Shown here in pieces: positions 36,282-46,080 of a DNA stretch of 64,000 bases. The DNA comes from Armillaria gallica. Lineage: Eukaryota > Basidiomycota > Agaricomycetes > Agaricales > Physalacriaceae. Every line of letters begins with the position of its first letter. The first letter of the stretch is position 1. The stretch covers positions 2,666,001 to 2,730,000 of the forward strand of contig JBANDB010000001.1 of assembly GCA_037576215.1 (NCBI GenBank), written 5' to 3'. The notes beneath the pieces were generated by a model. It was given only the letters and a program-made list of their open reading frames with translations. It was not told the DNA's origin and made no database searches. The position numbers and the translations under genes were made by a program.

Positions 36282-36723
36282 TACTGTACTATTACGACCG
36301 GATCTTCACAGCATGTTATGCGTTATGCACATCTTCACTGGACAGATCTTCACAAGCTGGTGTTACGTGTTATGGTCAATGCATACAGCACATATTACTT
36401 GCAGATTAGATCAGTTCTCTGCTTGGCAATTGCGTACAATTGCGAAGACTTTCCAGAGCCGGAACTTGAAATGCCTCTTGTAATTAAGCGCAGCCAAAAG
36501 ATCAAGAGACCAACCTGGTACGAGGGTGAGGAATAGGACCTCACCACAGATATTACAATGCATGGGAGTATAAATTTCAATTTTTGACTTGTAAAAATGG
36601 CTGTTTATTGATACAGATGTACCATCTTCACTGTGCTCTGTTACGCGTTATGATGTTCATGGATCTTCACATTACCAGCCCGTGTTACGCGTTATGTGAA
36701 TATCCGGTCGTGATAGTACAGTA
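36282..36723. mobile_element. 442-bp terminal-inverted-repeat element (MITE-like)
   Basis: The two ends are inverted copies: the left end reads tactgtactat, then t, then acgaccggat, then c, then ttcaca; the right end, read on the opposite strand, gives the same blocks with c and a at the two variable positions. That is 27 of 29 matching bases. Both ends finish in TA, consistent with a TA target duplication as in Tc1/mariner-type elements, in which case the inverted repeat proper starts at ctgtac. There is no transposase frame inside (only short plus-strand frames at 36224-36536), so it would be non-autonomous. The interior holds four copies of a motif pair, described separately. Confidence 0.68.
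36302..36696 (+). repeat. Four imperfect direct repeats: atcttcac followed by tgttacgcgttatg
   Basis: Inside the inverted-repeat element the block atcttcac is followed at a short distance by tgttaYgYgttatg at 36302-36327, 36346-36374, 36624-36652 and 36663-36696 (an extra atcttcac is at 36331). The two pairs form a left and a right cluster, separated by about 250 bp. All point the same way, unlike the terminal inverted repeats. In the right cluster the second block contains ACGCGT (36642-36647 and 36686-36691). Confidence 0.72.
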
Positions 36724-36892
36724 GGTGACAAGTACTACCATCACTGTGATTGCAATTGCCACCTTCTCTCACGCAAGCGTCTGTACATTGAACGTCGATT
36801 ATTGATACATACGGGTTATGTTGTAGTTGGATACAATGCCTAGATATCTCTATAAAATATGTCCTGTTGGAGGATCATCAAAATCATCATCA

Positions 36893-38925
36893 TCATGCAG
36901 ACTTCAAAGTCTCCTCGGCTGCCTCCAAGGCCCTGCCAATTGACTCTAGCAAGATGGTGCTTATCTTCCAGTCCCACGCTAATCCTGACCAGGCCAGGAT
37001 CCACTCCATACTTCGCCGCCCACTCCATCTCGGCATAATGTGCTAAAACCACGTAGGGGCTCGCGAGCGTGAAGTTCGTACCCAGGCTCGGACCCTTGTA
37101 GAACGGCAGCGTGTCAAAAAATGCGCGGGACGCTTCTAATGTTGTGAACGTCACAGAAAAAAGCCCCCGTACCCGCCAGGCTGGTCGCCTTTAATACGAC
37201 ACTTGTCATACTGCTCACGAGTGATGTACTTGGGATAGTATACCTCCTTCACAACGCATGTGCCTTCTGGGACGCCGCCTGCAATGGAGCGTGCACGGAG
37301 GAAATCGCACACCGCTTCTGTGTTTTCATCAATGACTCTGATCCTTCTCAGGGAGTCGCGCGAATTGCGTTCCAAAAACACGGCGTCTTGCTCAAAGTAG
37401 AGATCCTCGTAGGTGGCATCTAGATGTGCTTTGAGGGCAGCGTAGTGACGTCCCCGTGGATTCAATGTGAGACTAGGAGGGTCATCAAACTCGAGACAAA
37501 TCACATCGGAAACTCTCTCTCTTACCTTCCACCCATCACATTCGCAGCACCGCTGAAGATTTTCGTCAAACTGCTGACGACAATGTCTGCGTAGGTGAGA
37601 ACTTCCACGTTCATAAAGTTGCCGATCGTCTCATCAACGACGACCAAAAAGTCGTACTTGTTGGCCAACGCGTGGATTCGCGGAAGATCGGCTGAACGAA
37701 GTAATGGGTTGGATGGAAATTCGGTGAAGAGTGACAAAATGGGAGGTTTCGAAGGGTCGCGTTTCACTTCTTCCTCTAGAATGGCTTCGAAGGCGTCTAA
37801 ATCTGAGTTGAGCCCATGACCAAAGAAGTAGCATCCAGGGCCCCATTTTTCTAACACTTTGAGGGTATCGGCATACGGGAATCTACAGAATCGACGTGTT
37901 AGCTAGTAGGCGAAGTCAACCGAATGTGTACTTGCCCAAAGCAGACGCTCTTGGCGTTTGGTCTGACAGCTAGAGCTAGCATATGCGCACTCCAAATGGC
38001 TGACATGCCTGTGGGATACAGGAATACGTCTCCCTCTGTGACCTCCGATACCCCTCGTGAACTAGGCCCGAAAATGAGGTTCTCGTGCCCAGCAGCCGGT
38101 TCATCGTGATGATCGGAAGGTGCGTCTCGTAGAACACCAGAGATCCTCCTCCGAAGGGCCCTCTTCGCCGACGCGGCATAAGCAAAAGGAAGGTTACGCC
38201 CATATCGTTCTTCCAGGTACACGCTGTGGTCCTGACTTAGGTTCTCCGGTTGGGGGGCCTTGGGCTTGGAGAAGCCTTTGGCGGAATAGTGTCTGTTGAC
38301 GGCTTTCCCGGGACGAGTCACGGTAGGCGAGGACGCACGCTCCTGTGACGTCCCCGGGAGAATAGAGAGACAGTAATCAGCCAATCGACTGGAGATTCCC
38401 AAGCCGGTGTGCTGCCAAAACTGCTTGGCCAAGGGTCCAGCGGAGGATGGGTAGAGCACGATGTGAAGATCAGCACATTTGCCGGTGGGTTCTGCATCGA
38501 TGTTGTCCTCCGGACATATCATGAACTGAATCAGTCGAGCAGATACGGGGGATCCCTCGAGAGCTGAACGGGCCTGGATGAATGCACGGCAATGCTCTGC
38601 TGTTTTCTGTGTAGGGAAAAGCATGCATGATTCACCAATGGAGCCAAATTTGTGTTCGCATATACCAGCAAGCTACATATAATGAGTGGAGAGAACGGGT
38701 CCTGTAAGCCAAAGTACACACCTTCCTGATATTCAGGTGAACGAAAAATCTAGGGTATCCAGATACCATCTGGTCCACGACCCGCTTTTCGCCCTCCTCA
38801 TAACCGACATTGTCGCGCCATGTAGGTAGAGAAACAGAAATAGCATGTGGCGTGAAAGGAGGCACAGAAAGGCCCAGAGCGACCTCAGCGGTGTTCGTCA
38901 CGACCGACGTCGTCGTCGTCGACAT
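36893..38925 (-). CDS. Cystathionine gamma-synthase (PLP enzyme), with two apparent frameshifts near the 3' end
   Basis: A fungal-type CGS, which joins O-acetyl- or O-succinylhomoserine with cysteine on the way to methionine. The N-terminal extension begins [20 protein letters not shown] (ATG 38925), followed by [84 protein letters not shown] and the PLP-lysine block [20 protein letters not shown]. The C-terminal domain shows [42 protein letters not shown] and [13 protein letters not shown]. Two single-base phase jumps occur without splice sites: at an A6 run 37157-37162 (after GGYGGFF) and at a GG pair near 36956. Allowing both, the protein ends [12 protein letters not shown] at 36893, a normal CGS end; read literally, the last exon ends at 36840 with unrelated residues. 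Confidence 0.82.
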
Positions 38926-39054
38926 GGTGGTTCAGAAGGAAAAAAAGAATACTCAGAGTCGGCCGACACAAGCGATGATCGACGCATTGATTTGATATTT
39001 AATTATCCAGGAATGTACATGATTATAACTTGAACTGCTTCCCACAAAATCCTA

Positions 39055-40899
39055 CTACGCGTTTCTTTCTATCGGTTGGGATGCTGACTCCACGCTGGAG
39101 AAGGAAGCTCGCGAATTCCGGTTCATTGCTTTCGAGTTTCGAAGACTCAGGCTCCGTCGGGCGCTTGTCCGACTGCTAGGCCTTGAACGAGATAATTCGT
39201 CAGATAAGGACGAGTGGGAAGAGGCCGAGGACGATGCGCGTCGGTGACGCTGCATTCGCTTTGGATCGACATCTTCAATATTAGCCATACGGCCAAAGAT
39301 CGACAGAACTGAGAAAGTACGCATTCCTATGTGAGAAAGAAAACTTTATGGAGAAAAACGTACTATCGACGATTGAGACGATACCGGAAAGATTTCCAGA
39401 GGTGATGTAAGATACTATAGGAGAGGATCCAGCCGATGAACTGTCCTGAGTTACGAATAGTCTATGTGCATTGGCTGAAGGGACGACTTAGCCAGTAGAA
39501 AGCCAACAAAGAGATCAGTACTTACTAGCTAGTAGCTTTTGCATCGTATACAGCATGCTATTGGTGGGAAGGACGGAATATACTGTGTAATGCGTCAATC
39601 CTGGGGTATTATGGACCAAAAGTATCGTCGCCTAACCTGGATACTTGTCTGCACCATCCTCAGACCCGTCGGAATCCTGGCTTCCGATGTCATTACCGGC
39701 AATGGATCTAACAGTAATATGCGCACCTTGATCTGAGCAATGAATTGATGCAAAGGAGTCGACAAGATATGTTTACTTTCAGATGGAACAACAATCTTAT
39801 AACATGTTCAACCCGAGAATTGAAAGACAAAGACGCCAAAGTTACCTTTCCGATATCTGTTACGCTCACAGCACTGAGGAGCACCGAAGTCTCGTCATCG
39901 AGAACGGCAACGCTGCTGACGCCTTCTTCACTCATCAATCTCATAGCATCGAGGACACTAGCCGTCGAAGTAGCTGCAATAACAGAAGAATACAGATTAA
40001 GCGAAGGGAGGGAGAATGCATGGAGGGATTGGAAAGAAGTCCCGGAGGGAAGGATTCTCTGAGGCATACGAAGAAAACCAGTCCAAGAGTCGTCGATCGG
40101 AGACTATGCCCAAGTAATCATTTGGAGGTTCGGCTTTCTGTACAAGAACTATATTCACTTAGCAGGGCGTCACAGTTTTAGCGGAGCGGTAGAAAACCTT
40201 TATGTGTCCCACGGGAAAAATGTTCCAACAAAGATATAATGGTGGCGTCATAGGGTAGAACAACGAGGGGATTCTTCTCGGAGAGGTCTGAAGTAATAAA
40301 TATCACAAATGGACAACGAGACGTCTGAACAACTTACTGCTGACCAGCTGAACGGGTACATGGCCTGTTCGAGCAGCCGCGACGATCTCATTAACGCGAC
40401 GATTCTCCTTTGAGTCGTCTGGTGGCAAGTTGTGTCGTCGCGTGGCTGCCAGAGTCAAGAAGGCATTGACATCAGAAAACTTTAATGCATGTTCAGAAGA
40501 GTGAAAGCGGGACCGAGAAAGGAGACTGACGTCGAACAGTCCGACGGTCGCGTCATTGGACTTGACAGTCAAGCACAGTATATCTTCAGTGAGAAGGGTC
40601 TGCGAGAACGTTGAAGTCGACGGTTATCAGCAAGCCAGGAAGACGCCCGCACCTCGCATGCCTCCTCGACGCTGGTTTGGGCATCGACAGTGACGATCCG
40701 GGAGTCGATAAGGTCTTCAAGAAAGTGAGTATCGTCAAATGCAATCAAAGAGAAAGATACCTCTAGCAAAGATACTGCGCCAATGATTGACCCAGTCCTG
40801 CGAGTCGGCCGGGGTATTTGCGATAGCTGTAGGTTCGGCGGTGAACCAAGATCCATGAAATGATTCTGACATTCGCCTGCTCTGCGCCATGGTCGCCAT
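39055..40899 (-). CDS. sds23: Sds23/Moc1-like CBS-domain protein
   Basis: ATG 40899 (or the in-frame one at 40890) opens MATMAQSRRMSESFHGSWF, then TAEPTAIANTPADSQDW; an intron joins DLIDSRIVTVDAQTSVEEAC, the start of the first CBS motif. Next come VKSNDATVGLFDVSDVNAFL-type sequence, TGHVPVQLVS, VLDAMRLMSEEGVSSVAVLD (CBS 3), VSVTDIGK, a final CBS segment, and RIANIEDVDPKRMQRHRRAS with a Ser/Arg-rich tail ending SASQPIERNA. Four CBS modules and this tail are the hallmark of Sds23, which in fission yeast inhibits PP2A-type phosphatases and links nutrient stress to cell-cycle control. Several introns interrupt it. It shares a 112-bp promoter with the Vps3-like gene. Confidence 0.85.
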
Positions 40900-41011
40900 C
40901 AAATGAGTACCATTCAGTGCAGTATTAGGTCTTCACGGCAAGGCGGGACGAAGCTTGGCCAAGTTCGATCGTCTGTGGCCTCTTTCGTCATTACCATCAT
41001 CGTCTAATACC
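40900..41011. promoter_or_regulatory. 112-bp bidirectional promoter between Sds23-like and Vps3-like genes
   Basis: The two start codons point away from each other with only 112 bp between them, so core promoters and leaders must overlap. A pyrimidine-rich stretch (ctctttcgtcattaccatc) precedes the right-hand ATG. No TATA box is seen. Confidence 0.5.
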
Positions 41012-42355
41012 ATGACTTCGGCGCCAACAAATCCAGTCGACGTCCCCCGTATCAGATTCAAAATCTCATCGCAGGCGCCTCAGAGTCTGGTATCTTCGTC
41101 CTAGTTGTACAGCTCCTGCAGCTGAACAGGGTTTAGGTCTTGTTACGTCGGAAGTGCGATGTGCACAGGCTCTAGGCATGGCTCCTTTTCTATTTTCGGG
41201 TCATGCTAAATATGCCCCAGGCTCTGAAATATATGTTGGTTTCGCAAACGGACAACTTGTTCGGTTCGCTCTGCAGGCTGATGATCCTAACAAGGTCCGT
41301 CAAGAAATCATGGGTACAAGCTTGACCTGACTCGCGCGTCCAGCTCGAGTCCTATACGGTGCTCTCGAGGCAGAACCTTCCGAACGACAAGTCTGTCGAT
41401 GAAATAGTCCTTCTTCCCAGCATATCGCGAGCCCTCATTCTTTCTGGTGCAGTGTAGATTCTACGTCTCCAGTGATGACCATCTAACATCGTCTACAGAT
41501 AACCAAATTCACTTCTTCACCATTCCTTCCCTCGATGTCGTTGCCATCAAACCTATCAGACACGTCGTTACATTCGCCGTGGATCATCAACATCTCAGAC
41601 ATCCTGCAGCCTCGCCATCTACGCCTATGCATCAGTTGGACCCTGTCGAGTTCACGGTCATCAAAAGAAGTAGCCTCTCAATGTATGTACTACGCGAGAA
41701 ACTCTTATACATCAAGGTAAATCCTTTTTGCATGCACTATTCCTGCTTAACACATCAGCAGGAAATTCCTCTTCCCGGAGGTGCCTCTCTTGCCCGACGA
41801 ACAGGTCAATCCCTCTGCATTGCTGGAAAAACAGATTACCAAATCGTCGACCTCGAAAAGGCCTCCATGTTCAGCATCATACCTATTTCCCAAGCTCTGG
41901 ACCCCCCTCAGTTCCCGATTAAACCCTCAATCACTGTGATTGATGCTAATGAATTCCTCATTCTCTCATACACGGGGGTAAGTACCCTAGGACTATTCAT
42001 AACATCCAACGGAGATCCTGTCCGCGGAACACTAGAGTGGCCACAGCATCCGGAGTCAGTGTGTGAGTGAACCTTCGTCGATACCGCGCACTCCATGACT
42101 AACAATAAAGATTTAGGCTACGATTACCCGTACATCACCTCTCTGCTGCCCAATGGCACGATAGAGGTGCACGCCATTGAGACGCAGAGCATCGTCCAAG
42201 TCATACCTGCGCCGGTCCCGCCCTCGAATACCGAACCCATACAAAGAAAGAAGCTGGTTCCATCTCTTCAAGGCTACCTCGTTCCCTCCACCGAGAAATC
42301 AGCGAAAATGCGAGCAGTTCCTGTAAATCTACTTCGAGAGCGAATTGACGTATAG
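41012..42355 (+). pseudogene. Truncated Vps3/TGFBRAP1-like gene (CNH domain only)
   Basis: ATG 41012 opens MTSAPTNPVDVP. Downstream the CNH domain of the CORVET subunit Vps3 / TGFBRAP1 family is clear: PGSEIYVGFANGQLVRFALQ, ESYTVLSRQNLPNDK, VDEIVLLPSISRALILS, NQIHFFTIPSLDVVAIKPIR, VVTFAVDHQHLRH, GGASLARRTGQSLCIAGKTD, YPYITSLLPNGTIEVHA, and KMRAVPVNLLR. Family members run to about 1000 residues with alpha-solenoid repeats after this domain, which would tether early endosomes through Rab5. Here the frame passes into a tandem repeat array at about 42336 and ends as RERIDV at 42355, leaving about 400 residues. In addition the first exon changes frame in a C5 run (41044-41048) with no splice site. 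Either a broken gene or a short CNH-only product. Confidence 0.72.
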
Positions 42356-43570
42356 ATATTTGCCGAATCAAACTCGAAACCTGGATGGAATCAGAATTGT
42401 GCTGCGAGACTACAGTAACCGCAAGGGACAGACCTGAGATGCCTTTATTGGTGTGACACAAATGAAATCCTCCGAAGAGAGGGTGATGATAGAAAAATTA
42501 GGTGTCGTCAGACTGCGTACAGCATAGCGTCCTGACGAAGCGGGAAAGCGCTGTACGTGCTGCAATTGCGTACCAAGCAACGTCAACATGACATCCATGC
42601 GACATCCTAAAGAGTGATCCTCGTATGCTAAATCGACCCCCTCCCCAAACGAAAGTATCGTGCGCGATACTTCCGGGTCTGATAATAGGCATACCCTCCA
42701 TGACGCTTGATGAACCCTTTTACACGGCATTCGAAGCACAAACTGGCCATTTTTGTCCTTCAAAGTTCTTAGACTTGTGTCGCAAAAACCGCCATGGACA
42801 GCAAAATGGAGCAATAACCAAAGGAGGGGGCCGACGTAAACGAGAGCTGCCCCATGGACAGCTAAGGAATTCGACGCAGCAAATTCCCCGCGAAACGCGC
42901 TGCCGCCTCGAGCACCGATGGTTCTCTAGGATTCGCTGGATGCGGTTGTGACGTGCCACCCCAAGCATGCTGCTTCGTATCCCTCATATCATCGGGCATC
43001 GCACGAAGGCTGTCTTGGGGTCGGTCATAGGCCACATTCAAGTAGACTTTGTTCGCTCGTGAAAGAAGACCAGAGTCCTGTATGGAACGAGCGATGCAGC
43101 TCTGAGTCTGATGGCGGAAGGAAGGAAAAACGAAGAGGCACCTCATGTTTTCCTCATGTTAAGTACCTTTCCCGGCCGGATGTCAAGCTTGAACATCGCC
43201 GTCACCGTTTGATCGTATCACCGAACTTCCGTCGTACGAATAAACACGCAAGTCTTCACATCGTAGCAAAACTAAGGTTGTCTAGGGTATACATCTACAG
43301 AGTATGTAAACCGACCGACCGACCGAATATTACTACTCCCATCTTCACAAATGACGACAGACTTAATTCTGGGGTCATCCAATTCTTATCATGTGTAGAT
43401 TTATCGTGTGATACTCGCCACGGCTTGACTCCAGGAGTGAAAAGATCTTCCATTTGTTCTGTTGGTCTCCGGGGGAAGAAACTGAAAGAATTACACCAAA
43501 CCTCGTTGGAACGAACCTCTGAGGGCATGAATCGGGCAAGGAGGAAGTTGAGTAGACGCGAGATTCGGGA
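42336..43570. repeat. Tandem repeat unit 1 (~1.23 kb)
   Basis: Begins with gaattgacgtatagatatt directly at the break in the Vps3-like gene. Shared landmarks used for all units: gacctgagatgc (42431 here), cctcgagcaccgatggttct (near 42905), tatggaacgagcga (near 43080) and cctctgagggcatgaa (near 43515). Near the right end (about 43370-43560, minus strand) it carries a degraded fragment matching the C-terminus of the transporter at 48.9 kb: MEDLFTPGVKPW against MEDLFAPGVKPW. Confidence 0.9.
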
Positions 43571-44795
43571 GCGAATTGACGTATAGATATTTTGCGACTC
43601 AACTCAACACACCTGGATAGAACGCTTATCAGAACAATGCTGCGAGACTAAAGTAACCGCAAGGGACAGACCTGAGATGCCTTTATTGGCGTGACCCAAA
43701 TGAAACTCTCCGAAGAGAGGGTAATGATAGAAAAATTGGGTACCGTCAGACTGCGTACAGCGTACGTCGTAGCGTCCCGACAGAACGGGAAGGCGCTGTA
43801 CATGCTGCAATTGCGCACCAGACAACGTCCGCATGGCATTCGAACGACATCCTAAAGAATGATCCTCGTATGCTAAATCGACCCCCTCCCCAAACAAAAG
43901 CATCGTGTGTGATACTTCCGGGTCCGTGAGCTATGCAGTGCCATCCATGCCGCCTGATGAACTTCAATATGCATCACGAAGAACAAACTGGCCAGTCTTG
44001 TCCTTCAACATTTTCTTTATGATTCAAACACCGCCATGGACAGTTAATGGAGCTATAACCAAAGGGAGGGACGACGTGAACGAGAGCTGCCCCATGGACA
44101 GCTAAGGAATTCGACGTAGCAAATTCCTCGCGAAGCATGCTGCCGCCTCGAGCACCGATGGTTCTCTAGGATTCGCTGGATGACATTGCGACGTGCCACC
44201 CCAAGCATGCTGCTTCGCATCCCTCATATCATCGGGCATCGCACGAAGGCTCACTTGGAGTCGGTCATAAAGTAGACTTTCTTCGCTCGTGAAAGAAGAC
44301 CGGAGTCCTGTATGGAACGAGCGATGCAGCTCTGAGTCTGATGGTGGAAGGAAGGAAAAACGAAGACACCTCGTGTTTCCCTCATGCTAAGTACCTTTCC
44401 CGGCCGGATGTCAAGCTTGAACATCGCCGTCACCGTTTGATCGTAACACCGAACTTCCGTCGTACGAATAAACACGCAAGTCTTCACATTGTAGCAAAAC
44501 TAAGGTTGTCTAGGGTATACATATACAGAGTATGTAAACCGACCGACCGAATATTACTACTCCTGTCTTCACAAACGACGACAGACTTAATTCTGGGGTC
44601 ATCCAATTCTTGTTATGTATAGGTTTATCGTGCGATACTCGCCACGGTTTGACTCCAGGAGTGAAAAGGTCTTCCATTTGTTCTGTTGGTCTCCGGGGGA
44701 AGAAACTGAAAGAATATACACCAAACCTCGTTGGAACGAACCTCTGAGGGCATGAACCGGGCAAGGAGGAAGTTGAGTAGACACGAGTTCCGGGA
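43571..44795. repeat. Tandem repeat unit 2 (~1.23 kb)
   Basis: Same landmarks in the same order: gaattgacgtatagatatt at the start, gacctgagatgc near 43669, cctcgagcaccgatggttct near 44145, tatggaacgagcga near 44312 and cctctgagggcatgaa near 44740. The minus-strand transporter-like end recurs around 44590-44780 (MEDLFTPGVKPWRVSHDK). Units 2 and 3 are the most alike by eye. Confidence 0.9.
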
Positions 44796-46080
44796 GCGAA
44801 TTGACGTATAGATATTTTGCGACTCAACTCAACACACCTGGATAGAACGCTTGTCAGAACAATGCTGCGAGACTAAAGTAACCGCAAGGGACAGACCTGA
44901 GATGCCTTTACTAGTGTAACACAAATGAAACTCTCCGAAGAGAGGGTAATGATAGAAAAATTGGGTACCGTCAGACTGCGTACAGCCTACGCCGTAGCGT
45001 CCCGACAGAACGGGAAGGCGCTGTACATGCTGCAATTGCGTACTAGACAACGTCTGCATGGCATCCGAGCGACATCCTAAAGAATGATCCTCGTATGCTA
45101 AATCGACCCCCTCCCCAAACAAAAGCATCGTGTGTGATACTTCCGGGTCCGTGAGCTATGCCGTGTCATCCATACCGCCTGATGAACCTCAATACACCAT
45201 TCGAAGAACAGACTGGTCAGTCTTGTCCTTCAGTGTTTTCTGTGTGATTCAAAGACCGCCATGGACAGCATAATGGCGTTATAACCAAAGGAGAGGGACG
45301 ACGTAAACGAGAGCTGCCCCATGGACAGCTAAGGAATTCGACGTAGCAAATTCCTCGCGAAGCATGCTGCCGCCTCGAGCACCGATGGTTCTCTAGGATT
45401 CGCAGGATGACATTGCGACGTGCCACCCCAAGCATGCTGCTTCGCAACCCTCATATCATCGGGCATCACACGAAGGCTGGCTTGGGGTCGGTCATAAAGT
45501 AGACTTTGTTCGCTCGTGAAAGAAGACCGAAGTCCTGTATGGAACGAGCGATGCAGCTCTGAGTCTGATGGTGGAAGGACGGAAGAACGAAGAAGACGCC
45601 TCGTGTTTCCCTCATGCTAAGTACCTTTCCCGGCCGGAGGGGTCAAGCTTGAACTTCATAGCCGTCATCATTTGATCGTATCACCGAGCATCCATCGTAC
45701 GAGTAAACACACAAGTCTTCGCAGTACTGAGGTTGCCTACAAACGTTGCATAGAGCAGCCATAGTGGTATACATCTACAGACTGAGAGTATGTAAACCGA
45801 CCAACCCCCATCTTCAAACGACGGCAGCCTTGATTCTGGGGTCATCTAATTCTTGTTATGCACTAGGTTTATCGTGTGCCACTCGCTACGGCTTGACTCT
45901 AGGCGCGAGAAGGTCTTCCATTTGTTCTGTTAGTCTGGGAAAGAAGAAACTGATAGGATAACATTGTCATCAGAACTGCGAAGAAAGTATATACACCAAA
46001 CCTCGTTGGAACGAACCTCTGAGGGCATAAACCGGGCAAGGAGGAAGTTGAGTACTATGAGTAGACACGAGATTCGGGAG
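44796..46080. repeat. Tandem repeat unit 3 (~1.28 kb)
   Basis: Landmarks at gacctgagatgc 44894, cctcgagcaccgatggttct near 45374, tatggaacgagcga near 45538 and cctctgagggcata near 46017. The part after 45650 diverges: the accgaccgacc run of units 1 and 2 (accgaccgaccgaccgaat at 43310) is broken to accgaccaaccc, and extra sequence makes the unit about 55 bp longer. A degraded transporter 3' fragment lies near 45885-46060 on the minus strand. Confidence 0.88.

Noticed and set aside
42410..45128. Minus-strand frames recurring in the tandem repeats (GEGVDLAYEDHSLGC type)
   Set aside because: They recur only because the repeats do; frame breaks differ between units and no family is recognised, so I treat them as repeat sequence and not genes.
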